Positions 10,358-20,463 of a stretch of 64,000 nt of DNA are shown here, one piece after another. This DNA is from Anastrepha obliqua. Lineage: Eukaryota > Arthropoda > Insecta > Diptera > Tephritidae. A program made the translations under genes and the position numbers. The notes below the pieces were generated by a model. The model had not been told where the DNA came from. It saw only the letters and a list, made by a program, of their open reading frames with translations, and did not search any database. The stretch lies in the NCBI RefSeq assembly GCF_027943255.1, contig NC_072894.1:132237601-132301600 (forward strand). The letters are read 5' to 3'. Numbering within the stretch: position 1 is the first letter of the stretch; each line of letters opens with the position of its first letter.

Positions 10358-10790
10358 TATTAGAAATTTTTTTATTTTTTAAAAATAAAACGCAAATTCT
10401 TATTTTCTTATTAGTTTAATTTTATGTAATTATGTTCTCTCCATTATTTTTAATTTTCAAAATTTTGTATGTAAAGTAAACAATTTTTTTTTGGTCTTCC
10501 ATTTTTCAATTGTTTGAAAATCACTCGACTTTTTCGATTTAAACGAATGACAAACACAAAGAAATTTGGTGTGTGTTCTTCCAAAAGATGCTACGAACTT
10601 ACCTCTATATGCACCAGTAGTGTCATCTCTCTGTCGCACGCACTTTTCATACAACTCCCATATTTTGAAGTTATCGTAAAAGCAATAAATTTTCGCTAAA
10701 TTTCAATGAATTTTTTTATAATGAATTTTCAATGAATTACAATAATTTAAACGTGATAACGTCTTATAATTCGATTTAGCCGGCTGTACG
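10358..10790. other. AT-rich DNA without recognised features
   Basis: Flanking sequence of the mariner insertion, very AT-rich, with several AATGAATTT-type direct repeats near 10700-10735. No domain is recognised in the short open frames on either strand. Confidence 0.4.
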
Positions 10791-10802
10791 CACGAAAAAA
10801 TG

Positions 10803-10877
10803 CGTCGTTATCTTGCTCTATCGTCGTTATCTTGCTCATTCGTCGTTATCTTGCTCATGCGTCGTTACCTTGCTTGA
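10803..10877. repeat. Minisatellite: four 19-bp units
   Basis: Four consecutive copies of CGTCGTTATCTTGCTCATT-like units start at 10803, 10822, 10841 and 10860. The first three differ only in the last three bases and the fourth has drifted (CGTCGTTACCTTGCTTGA). The following 70 bases are unusually GC-rich for the region (GAGAGCGCGGAACGATCGAC). The array might belong to a transposon end, but no partner end was found. Confidence 0.75.
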
Positions 10878-10879
10878 AC

Positions 10880-13800
10880 TGCAAGCGAGAGCGCGGAACG
10901 ATCGACAAAGAGCACAATCGGCCCGCGTTCGGCAACGTTCGACATCTGGCTCTCTCCTACTTGAGTGATCATATATATGTATGTATGTATATACGCATAT
11001 GTATATAAATTCACATATTTGTATTTGCATATGCCTTCTTCCTGTGTGCATGGTAGTGAACCATTTCTCTGTTGAGAACAGGACGATTATAGGAAAAGTA
11101 GGAAATGAAAGAGAGTGTGTCGAGTGTAATGTGTCTTGAAAACGTCAAATAGATTAAGTGGGCTCTTAGTGTTGTTGACTTATTAACGTCTGATGCACAA
11201 TCGAAATTGAGCATATCTTTCAAGAATTTGATAAATGATTCGTGATTTTTCACGTTTGTGTAAATGTAACTTGATCAATTCCATTGCGATTCCATTTACG
11301 TCCTTCTCTATACCCATACAAAATATCTATTAAACAAATAAAATTAAAATTTTGTTTTGAAAATTGCAACCATTACATCAGTATTTTCTTATGACGTTGT
11401 CACGTTAAACTATCGTCAGTAAACCGACTTTACAGACAACCTTTTTTTTGTATAAAAAGAAATTGAAAAATTATTATTTCGTAATATTCTTAGTTCTAAA
11501 ATCATCGTTTCCATTTTGACGCATTTCCAGCAGCAATGAAAAATAAGTTAAAATTATAAAATAAACCCAGTACCTCTTTTTTGGCACAGTGTCAGCCTAT
11601 GCGATAATATCAATATAACAACAATGCAACAAAAACACGAAATGTAATGTGCATAAGTAATAGCTTACAATGCGCCAACAACTAATGACGCCAAGAAAGA
11701 ATAACAAAAACTACAGCCAATAGAAAAGCAGTCTTTGTTAAACCAACAATGTGAATTAGCAATCGAAGTGATTTAACTTTCGCCAAACAAACACACCGAC
11801 CAACAAACCTAAACAACAGCAACGAAAAAATTGCCCGCCTGCCAATTTCGTTGCTGTCATCGGGCAACAAGCATAAATACATGCACACATACAAGCATAC
11901 ACACATACATGCATACATGCATGCATACGTACATTTTTTAAGAGCCAAGAGTAGGCGGCAAGACTACATAACGAATCAAAAAATTAAAAAGCAAACAAAT
12001 ATACACCGCCGGTTGACAACAAGTTTACGAAACAGCAAAATGTTACAAAAATAGCTTGCATACATTCAGGCGCTATGGCAAACGGGACTATCCTCTGACC
12101 TACTGCTCGTTCGTCTTGGTCAAGTGCGACACCTACGCCCATTAATCATAAGATACAGTGCACAATGTGGGGGAGGGCTCGATTTGCCGCCACCCTTATA
12201 GCAACAGCAATACAACAACAATAAAAATATGAATAGCAGAAAGAAAGAAAAAACCAAAAAAATATAAATCATAGCAACAGTAACTCCAACTAACTAACAG
12301 TAACTATAAAGGTGCCTCAAAGGAAATGAAGCGAACTACGTAGAGCGAAAAATCTTGACATTTGTCGCTTTTCACAGGATAAGTGCGTGCGTGCATGCGT
12401 GTGTGTATGTTTGTATGTGTAAATACGTGTGTGTATATTTGTATGTGTAGATATATCATAAGGTGCTTCGTTGAATTTATCATTAGGCCGACAATTGGTG
12501 GACAATACAAAACCAAAACGAAAAAATTTAAAAGACAAATAGACGCAACAAAGCGTAAACCCACAAAAAGAGAAATAGCCCTGAAAGTAATAAATGCGTT
12601 GCGGACGATAAAGTATAAAGAAAGGTGAAAAGAAAACGTTAGTGAAATATATGCAACTAGAATGGGCAGGTATTAAAATGTATTCGAGTATGTGTCGAGG
12701 TTAAAAGCCCGATTTGTGCGACGGGCAGCATAAAAGCGGCTCGCTCAGGGCAACCACACATCCGCCCCCAGCAGTTAATTCTTTTGTGGAAATGTGGAAT
12801 ACAAAAAATGCAGATATGCCTGTAACCATTACCGTTATTAATGACTATTTAGTGGGCCATGAGGTTATCTGATCGTTATCGCTAGGGGAGTTGTATCGAT
12901 TTTGTAAAATGATTGCTTAATCTCTTTGGGGGTGGGTGAGGAGATATCATTCGCAGATAAAATAAATTATGTTTAATAATGGAAAATTTTCCGTGGCACG
13001 ATTTTGATTGATGAAAATCTTTTAGAGGGAAATACTAACACTAGTTATTACTTAGTTGAAGCAAATTTCCGAAACAAAAGTATTTATGTGTGTAAAAATA
13101 TGCGCGGATCGTTGGAATTTTGAACAACATAGATTTTGCAGTACTTAGTAGTTTTTGGCTACGAATACTAACTTGTCGGTCAACTTCGATTATTTCTGTG
13201 ATTTTATCGACATTTTTGACAGTATCGACATTTTCTTTAACATCAGAAATGCCTGAACGGGATCGGCGACGCTAAAATTACACGAACTTAGCTCTTACAG
13301 TATCAGCATCATAAACACCATTCACAATTCCAGCTGCCTGGCTTCCATTTCCACCTTTGCTAAAGAAAAACTGTAAAATGTATCGAATTTTCTGTTTGTT
13401 GACTTCCATCGTTAACACCCTGTAACTCACAACTCACTGAAAGAAACAAAAAACAGCAATCGAATTTTTTTAGTGTCAAATAGCAACGAGTATAAACTTT
13501 AAATTGTTTGTTCGATACTTTACGAGATATCGATCACTACAACCATCTACCGAGAAAATAATGGAATGAAAAAAAAAACACTTGCCATCGGCTGTACAGT
13601 TGGTCATTCTACCAACCCAATTTTCCTATGAATCTACGTGAGTTTCGGCACTTTTCCCTCGAATAGCAAATTTGATTTCATTTCTCAATTCCCGAATAGC
13701 TTCTAAGTGAGTTGCCTGATATTTATTCTTAAGTTGGCCACAAAGATTGCCTACTGGAGTCGAAACGCAGCTCCTAGGCGTCCAATTGGCATCATTACTT

Positions 13801-13960
13801 CCACGGATTTTTTGATTTTCGAATATTTTTAATATTTTATAAAATTGTTCAAGTAAATTTCCGTAACATTTTTCAACTCAATTTCTACCCATAAACTAAA
13901 ATTCTGACATAACGCATATCGATGCTATTTAAAATGTCAAAGTCAAAAAATCTATTGTTC
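10880..13960. other. Intergenic or intronic DNA with simple repeats
   Basis: Contains ATGTATGTATGTATATACGC at about 10977-10996, an ACATAC/CATGCATA-rich block at 11878-11934 and GTGTGTATGTTTGTATGTGTA at about 12401-12422. None of the short open frames shows a domain. No splice-linked coding exons were recognised. Confidence 0.4.
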
Positions 13961-14000
13961 GGATTCCTAATGTTAGATGGATCACCCTGTATATTAAAAC
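13960..14000. mobile_element. Orphan right end of a rosa-like element
   Basis: The segment AATGTTAGATGGATCACCCTG followed by TATATT resembles the right tips of the rosa elements at 2575 (GATCACCCTA) and 28116 (GATGGCAGGCCCTGTATATT). No transposase sequence is recognisable next to it, so at most this is a decayed end. Confidence 0.35.
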
Positions 14001-14239
14001 TCAACAATATAGTAATTAACAAATAATAGGCGATAGGTGAATTTAAGCAATTTTGTCTAAAATCCACAGATATTTCAAACTTACCCAAATCTTAGCTTCG
14101 CGAAAGCAGGTCAGCTGATCAAATTTTGCTGAAATAATTTCACACATTCTTCTTATGCCTAATCGGATCTCAACTCAGCAACGACTTGATTCGTGGTGAA
14201 AAGATTTCAAAGGTGAGCTCTTTAACAGACCGTTATTTG

Positions 14240-14470
14240 GCTCTGAGCAGATTTGACAAAATCAGCTGATTGGCTGATGTCACTTGAGGTGTGTTTACAA
14301 AAAAACTGAGATTGTGTTGGTGATATACAAGTATGAAAAAATCAACGAATGACACTTCGTTGCTATCTTAACCAATACTAATTGGAAATGATCGAGCAGA
14401 ATAAGGCTGTCGAGCCTCCAAGTGACGTGAGAGCCAAAGTTCCTCTCTCAATTTTCTTTTTCAATTACTT
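14240..14470. mobile_element. Degenerate second copy of the 6593-6903 MITE family
   Basis: It shares with the copy at 6593 the order CTGATTGG(C/T)TGA(T/C)GT, then AAAAAACTG(A/C)GATT, TTGGTGATATACAA and, at the right side, CTCAATTTTCTTTTTCA. The terminal CACCAT of the other copy is CAATTA here. Ends are poorly defined and there is no coding content. Confidence 0.5.
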
Positions 14471-14479
14471 ACAATCAGC

Positions 14480-14560
14480 AGAAGGGAGTGACAGTACTTG
14501 ACCGGATATAAAGCCAGGTCGATCCGGTACGGTCGAACCGACTGTCGTGTAAACGCAGAT
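14480..14560 (+). repeat. Short dispersed repeat (GTGACAGT...GGATATAAAGCC...CCGACTGTCGTG)
   Basis: GGGAGTGACAGTACTTGACC, GGATATAAAGCCAGGTCGAT and GAACCGACTGTCGTG follow each other here. The same order occurs at 49830-49906 and, inverted, at 50085-50150; a weaker copy is at 36115-36185. This is an interspersed family of unknown class, perhaps the tail of a retroelement. Confidence 0.55.
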
Positions 14561-15984
14561 CAGAGAGCTTATGGTTTTATCTAATTTGCGGTAGTAAAAA
14601 GAGCGATAGTATAAAAGTATTTGAAGTCTACGCCTTCACAAATTCTCTTAACAGTGCTAGCGCCCAGTACTGGTTAATTCGCGATCACTTTCAATGAACC
14701 AAATTAACAAAATCTCACATAAATCCATGGCTTGCGTCATAAAAACACAATTTCTAATGGCTTCGAACTTTTAAGCTTAAACTAGGTACAAATATATCCG
14801 CTTCAGACAGCTCAATTTCGTCTAATTAAAGTTGGCATAACTGAAGCAATGAAGGTTACATAACACGAACGAAAACCCTATCTTCATCCCGGAACATTTT
14901 TATGTAGGAAAAATTTTAATAAAATAATGTTGTAAGCCAACAACAAAAATAGTGTAAATCAGCAATAAACACCTAAACTAAGCTAATAAAAAAAAACGTG
15001 CCTGACGTGTAACGTATAAATATTAGGTCAAACACACATACTTCACATACACACATACATATGTATACACACATACCTATATATACACAACGTACATATA
15101 TATATTTCTCGATTTTATTATGTTAATTCATCGCACTAACCAACTGCGTCTATGCAACGTGCAGAGATGTGGGGCACAGTTCTGCGTTGTTGCGCTTTTA
15201 TAATAGACCTGTTTTTTTCCATTTCTTATTTTCAAATTTTTCAATTCCTCAAGCGAAATATGGCCGCAGCAAATTTACGAAATTTATTTACTGCATTCAT
15301 TAACGTCAATTCAGCTACTTTCCACCTTCCCCGTGCCCTAACACACACCAAAAACCCAACAACATTCGACAAACCAAAAAAAAACAAAAAGCGACAGCTA
15401 AAAATAAAAACTGAAAATAAAAAATAAAAAATAAAAAGCAAAAAACAACCGCCACCTGTACGACAAGTGGAAAGTGCTGAGCGCTGACGTTTTTTTGTTG
15501 TATTCATAGCCGTTGTTGCTTGCTTTGTGTGGCAGCAACGAAGCGAATTATCGTAAAAGCCATGAAATTCATGCAAGCGGACGCACTTGTCCAAAAATTT
15601 AGTAGCCAAAAACATATATCAATCGAGGCAAAAATGGTCACAGCAGAAACTGTTAACTAATTTCAACGCGCTTGCGGCAGTATGACGATATTGAAAAAAC
15701 AAATGCAGTGCGAAAAACGGCGTCAAACAACGAAGAAGAAATTTTTAAAATTTCTATTTCGAAATACATAGTGAAAATGTCGAAAAAGCAGGCGTGCCAC
15801 AAAAATTGACGACGACGAGGCGATGATGACATTGACGCCACGAAATGCAGATAAAGCAGGTAGTGAGTTAAGCCGTTCATTAGGGGACGACTGCAGTGAG
15901 ACCAGGCAGAAGTGAGAAAAGATGTAGCCAGCGGCCTGAGGGGCGTACGATATGCCTAGCCAGATATGTGTGTATGTATCTATG
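14560..15984. other. Intergenic DNA, nothing recognised
   Basis: AT-rich sequence with an ACACATAC/TATATA patch at about 15030-15112 and an AAATAAAA-rich patch at about 15400-15440. Overlapping open frames around 15152-15880 are lysine- or serine-rich chance frames. Confidence 0.4.
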
Positions 15985-15986
15985 TA

Positions 15987-17267
15987 CGAGGTCTGCTCAA
16001 AAAGTATCGCGAATTTTTTGTTTTTTTTTTCAAAAATTATTTATTTATTCATTAATATCTATTTTGTCCCCTTCAAAGTAATCCCCATGAGATATTATGC
16101 ACTTGTGCCAAAGTTTTTTCCAATCTTCGAAGCACTTAAAAAAATCATTTTTTTTTAATCTTGTTCGGCTCCTCCTTCGATGCCGTATTTATTTCGTCAA
16201 TCGTAGCGTAGCGTGGTCCTTTCAGTTTCGGGAACAAGAAAAAGTCACAGGGGGCCAAATCTGGGGAATACGGTGGCTGTGGCATCATTAGTGTGTTGTT
16301 TTTGGCCAAAAAGTCGCGCACAAGCAACGATGTGTGAGTAGGGCCGTTATCGTCATGCAAGAGCCCATTTTTGTTCTTCCACAAATCCGGGCGTTTTGGC
16401 GGATTGCTTAGCGCAAATTACGCATAACTTGCAGGTAATATTCCTTATTGACCGTTTTACCCTGTGGCTAGAACTAATGATGCACAACGCCCCGGCAATC
16501 GAAGAAAACGGTAAGCAAAACTTTTGTATTCGACCGAACTTGGCGCGCTTTTTTCGGTCTTGGTTCGTGTGGCAGCTTCCATTGAGATGATTGAGCTTAG
16601 TTTCTACGTCATAACCATAAATCCACGATTCGTCACTAGTTATGACCTTCTGGAGCAAATTTGGGTCATCGCGGACAGAGTCCAACATCTCATTAGCAAT
16701 GTTCATGCGATGCTGCTTTTGGTCGAAATTGAGCAGTTTTGGTACGAATTTTGCGGCTACCCGTCTCATGCCCAAATCATTAAAAAAATCGAATTGCACA
16801 TTCACAAGCCAATCGATATGTCTAGCCCTCAGCAACTTCTCTAACGGTGATTCTACGATTGGCCAATACCATTTTCTTCACTTCATCATTTTTTTCGCCT
16901 GCTATTGAAGTGCTCGGGCGTCCGGTACGCTTTTTATCGTTCACATCTTCTCGGCCTTCTGAGAACATTTTGTACCACCGATAAACGTTGCTTTGGTCCA
17001 AAATAGCTTCTCCGTATGACACAGTCAACATTCGGAATTTGATACAGGTTCTTTGAACCATCTTTTTGTATAGGTAAAAATCGAAGACGAGCCGAAACAC
17101 GTGCAAGCAAAGCAGCTGTCAACAATTAACTGAACATTCAAACGGCCGAACTCGTCGGCATGAGTGAGAGACATGAGTACCAACATATCGCCACAAAAAT
17201 ATCGAAATTCGAATATACGCAACCTGCGAAAACTCAAAATTCGCGATACTTTTTGAACACATCCTCG
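15987..17267 (-). mobile_element. Decayed mariner (GVQW3/SETMAR-like lineage) with both TIRs
   Basis: TA flanks the element at 15985-15986 and 17268-17269. The left tip CGAGGTCTGCTCAAAAAGTA continues TCGCGAATTTT; the right tip in reverse complement reads CGAGGATGTGTTCAAAAAGT then ATCGCGAATTTT. The 1281-bp length is that of a full mariner. The transposase on the minus strand is spread over different frames. Confidence 0.87.
16030..17106 (-). pseudogene. Mariner transposase pseudogene
   Basis: Pieces in order on the minus strand are as follows. 17106-16822 holds the N-terminal helix-turn-helix (SNVYRWYKMFSEGREDVNDK, KRTGRPSTS). 16835-16353 holds RHIDWLVNVQFDFFNDLGMR and the first catalytic motif, VITSDESWIYGYD. 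16384-16145 holds LLHDDNGPTHTSLLVRDFLA and YSPDLAPCDFFLFPKLKGPR. About 16135-16040 holds the C-terminus KCFEDWKKLWHKCIISHGDY. All three catalytic Asp can still be read but at least three frame changes separate them. Not functional. Confidence 0.85.
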
Positions 17268-17488
17268 TATGTATGTATCTATCTAAAATTGGTTAGTGGA
17301 AGGCGAGAAATTAACTTTTAATAAACGGTCTTTCAAAAGTGGTACCTAGATGTCAGTAGAGAATAATTCCTAGACGGTACTCTATTTATGTCATCTTTGA
17401 AATTTGTCAAGTAGACAGATGTACAATTTTACACGATAGAATGTGAAATAGATTTAAAATTAATAAATTATTGAAACTTATTATGAAA

Positions 17489-18718
17489 ATGGTCGATCTT
17501 CAAGAGAGCCGTATCGCAAAATTCGTGATTTTTGATAGTGAAAATAATGCTCCGAATGAGCTGATAATTCAAAGATTGCTGAAAAAATATCGAGGTGAGA
17601 AACTCATTATATAGGTGTTGTAGGAGGGACATCAGGAGGCATAGCGAGGCTGTCCTGATTGCAGTATTTGGACATATCTGAAGCTTAATCTACTGCGATT
17701 CACTAGTTCCACGTGACCAGACAGGCGCAGCATAGTCCAGAACCGGCCTGTCAATTGCTTTAAATGTTGTGCTTTGTCTTTGCACCAAGTACTGCCGTCA
17801 AGCGATTTAATTGTTAGACTTTAGTAGCAATTTCAGTTGTGTGCGCAGAAAAGGAGATCAAACTATCGAAAGTAACTGTCGGTATTGGTGTGTCATCGAC
17901 TTTGACCTTTAATTCTAGTTTCTAGTCTTAGTGGAAAAGCGTACAAGGCTGGTGAGGTAATCATTCACTTATCATCAGCATAGGCCATCGATGTCATTGC
18001 CCGACGCCATTATCGAACAATTGTCTGCATAGAAGACCAGTGAGGCACGCTCTGGTGGCTGGAAGAGCTTCGATATGTAGAGGTTGAAAAGCTGTGGTGA
18101 TAGGACACTGATAGGGCAAGGACCAAAACTGTTTTGAGTTTTGGTCTCGAAAGATGACTGACGAATGCCCATCACCCAAATAGTTTGTGACTACCTATTC
18201 AGGCCCGGAGGGATGGTTACTTGTATAGTGCCATCTAGTAGCGTGGATTGGCCTGCTGTATCGAAAGCTTTCTTCAGGTCCAGCACTACTGGGATAGTCC
18301 TCTCGCAGGGGCGGTTTTTGTTAAGCCCGCGGTTAATTTGAGTATTAATGGCGGTGAGTGCTGTGGTGATACTGTACACTCTTTGGAATCCATGCTGATG
18401 TGTGGCTGGGTCAGATTTTTCGTGTAGAGTGGGAGTAGAAGGACTTGTAGAGTCTTCACTGCTGGGGAAAAGCGAGTTATCTCTTGGTGGGTGGGTTTCC
18501 CAGGTTTCAGTAGCGGTGGTCATTGAGAGTGGCGAGGATAGAAAACGAACTGACAGACCAAAAACTAGACGTTCTGTTGAGAATATTGCTGATGTAGCGC
18601 AAAGTGTTGCTGAAAAACATTCAACATCGCGAGCCCGAGGTTCTCAGCAATTAGGCCTTAATGAATCCACTGTTTGGCGGAATTTACCTGCAGACCTGAT
18701 GCTCATGGTGGACATTTA
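17489..18718 (+). pseudogene. Rosa-type transposase N-terminus, split
   Basis: The first piece starts at the ATG at 17489 (MVDLQESRIAKFVIFDSENN) and stops at about 17613. The second piece (18525-18718) reads GEDRKRTDRPKTRRSVENIA, then SQQLGLNESTVWRNLPADL. This is the helix-turn-helix and hinge pattern (RKRTGRPKTSRS...QELGIS.TS.WRIL) of the DD41D transposases. Reading the pieces in this order restores the normal arrangement, which supports the interpretation that the jockey fragment interrupted them. No catalytic core remains. Confidence 0.65.
17622..18523 (-). mobile_element. Jockey-like reverse transcriptase fragment
   Basis: The minus strand encodes HQHGFQRVYSITTALTAINT and VVLDLKKAFDTA (18523-18191). 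After a frame change follow SVLSPQLFNLYISKL and FYADN (18175-17975), corresponding to RT motifs around the first catalytic Asp, the PQG-block region and the YADD box (here YADN). The lower end (GGAGGGACATCAGGAGGCAT ... CTGTCCTGATTGCAG) matches 53505-53545 of the jockey copy further right. The fragment lacks both the 5' part and the true 3' end, so it did not arrive by a simple 5'-truncated insertion. Inactive. Confidence 0.8.
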
Positions 18719-19288
18719 ACTAGGGCCATTTTTCAGTTATAGCTGCTAAGAGCCGTAAAAAATCTAAATGTGTACATGTTTTATCCCTTGGAGGAACCTG
18801 TTATCCCTATAGGGCGCGTCCCCAGGTGGTGGATAGAGGAACGCCTCCCAGATATGGAAGGTAGGAGAGTAGGTCTCCTGCGAACCACACAGGTCGAAGA
18901 CGTAAGCTTCGTTAAAAAAACTCCCTCAACCCAAGCTGTGATGCGACCCGCGCCTATTGGGTGGGTTTGGCAGCCGGGGGACTAAATAAGGCTGTCTTCG
19001 TACGGAGCCCTCCTGATATCAGGCCGCCTCCGGTTGTAACGGTGGCCTTGCCATGGTATGGGGCGCTGCCATGGTCGACCGGATATTTCCCCACTATCCT
19101 CTTTGGTCACCGCGCATGGCGACATGCGCAGCTCCCTCGGCGGGTCAGGTGACCGTACGAACCAGTTGAAATGAAAAAAACAAAAACTCAAAAATTCGGA
19201 TGACGGGGAAACAAACACGGAACAAACGGAAAAAGTGACGGGAAAACATACTGACGCATCGACAGCACGGACTGATAAAAAACCAAAC

Positions 19289-20461
19289 ATGCGGACAGAC
19301 CTACAGGACAAGCAAACAGACAGACAGGAGGAAGTGACGGACGCACTTAAAAAACAGTCAGACAATTGGACAAGACGTACGAGCAAGGACGAACTGAGGA
19401 TGACGGGGTCACCCTCAGAGGATGAGCTCTTGGCCTCCAGCCAAGAAACGGTTGAGGGCAAAGCTGTGGGCCACAGTACGCCAACAACTATAAATGAACC
19501 AACAACATCCGCTAAAGCCATGGGGCAAAAGCGTGGCAATAAAGGTCCCTCGAGGTATAAACTTTACCAGAGATCTCTCGCTATCCTTGGGAGGATTCAG
19601 AAAAACAAGACCGAAGGTAAAGTTCATCCCAAAGATGAGACCGACAAGGCAAGATGCCAAAAGGTGGTTGATGAATACTTGGCATTCCAAGCCGCCAACA
19701 GGACAGATGCCAAAAAACGAAACCGCTCGCATGACGAAACTGGGAAGGTAACAAAGAAGCACAATATATCGGATCAGGGTGCAGTTGCCTCCAAACCTAT
19801 CAAACGATTTAGTAAGGTGGCACGGGACCATCTCCAAATGGCATTGGTAGACGAAACCTCTAACCGCGGAAAACCATTGCTTGACAAATGGTCAGAGATT
19901 GAGGCACGGTTGTCTCACATAGTCGTTGACCATGTCATGGCGAACCCGAAGGGCCAAACACCAAGTTTCGACTCGGTGGAGGTAGTCCGCGGCTACCGTT
20001 TCATTAAATGCGATGACCAATTCTCACTGCATTTCTTGACAAACGTGATTGGTAAAATCCAGAACAGTTGGGAAGGCTTGCAACTCAAGCTAATTCCGGC
20101 TAGCGAGATTCCACGAAGGCCGAGGGCTCGCATCTGGGTACCAAACATGGAGTTTGATGCCAATCAACTAATCCCCTACCTTCAGGCGCATAATCGCTCG
20201 GTGCCGATGACCGATTGGTCGATCATCAAAGCGGAGGCTCCGCAAAGGCACAGCAGATCATTCCTCCTTCTAATTACAGAAGAGAGTTTGGAACCACTGG
20301 AGAAAGTGGGAAACAAACTTCAGTTTGGGATCAGGAAGACCCAGCTGAAGATATTCCGTTCTGCAAACCCGAAAGAGGAGCAGGATGAGGTCGATGGTGC
20401 CAACGAACTGCTGACTGGCATGCAGCTAGATGACACCGAGTCCGAAAAAGGAAACCAGTAA
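19289..20461 (+). CDS. LOA retrotransposon ORF1 protein (DUF4780-type)
   Basis: This is the RNA-binding/nucleoprotein-like first protein of a LOA element, expected to package the element RNA. The first in-frame ATG is at 19289 (MRTDLQDK), giving 390 residues. The frame is open back to 19175 without an ATG, while an ATG at 19171 (MKKTKTQKF) is one frame off and stops at 19201. I therefore infer a small indel near 19200 that detached the original start. The N-terminal third is charged and Thr/Lys-rich. The C-terminal half (about SRGKPLLDKWSEIEARLS ... WSIIKAEAPQRHSRSFLLL) is the globular DUF4780-like part. It ends TAA, and two bases later comes the ORF2 ATG. Confidence 0.8.
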   Translation: MRTDLQDKQTDRQEEVTDALKKQSDNWTRRTSKDELRMTGSPSEDELLASSQETVEGKAVGHSTPTTINEPTTSAKAMGQKRGNKGPSRYKLYQRSLAILGRIQKNKTEGKVHPKDETDKARCQKVVDEYLAFQAANRTDAKKRNRSHDETGKVTKKHNISDQGAVASKPIKRFSKVARDHLQMALVDETSNRGKPLLDKWSEIEARLSHIVVDHVMANPKGQTPSFDSVEVVRGYRFIKCDDQFSLHFLTNVIGKIQNSWEGLQLKLIPASEIPRRPRARIWVPNMEFDANQLIPYLQAHNRSVPMTDWSIIKAEAPQRHSRSFLLLITEESLEPLEKVGNKLQFGIRKTQLKIFRSANPKEEQDEVDGANELLTGMQLDDTESEKGNQ

Positions 20462-20463
20462 AC

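Noticed and set aside
11682..12064. Tyr/His/Met-rich open frames over ACATACAT repeats
   Set aside because: These are translations of simple repeats in several frames, as also at 51582-51964 and 35394-35633.
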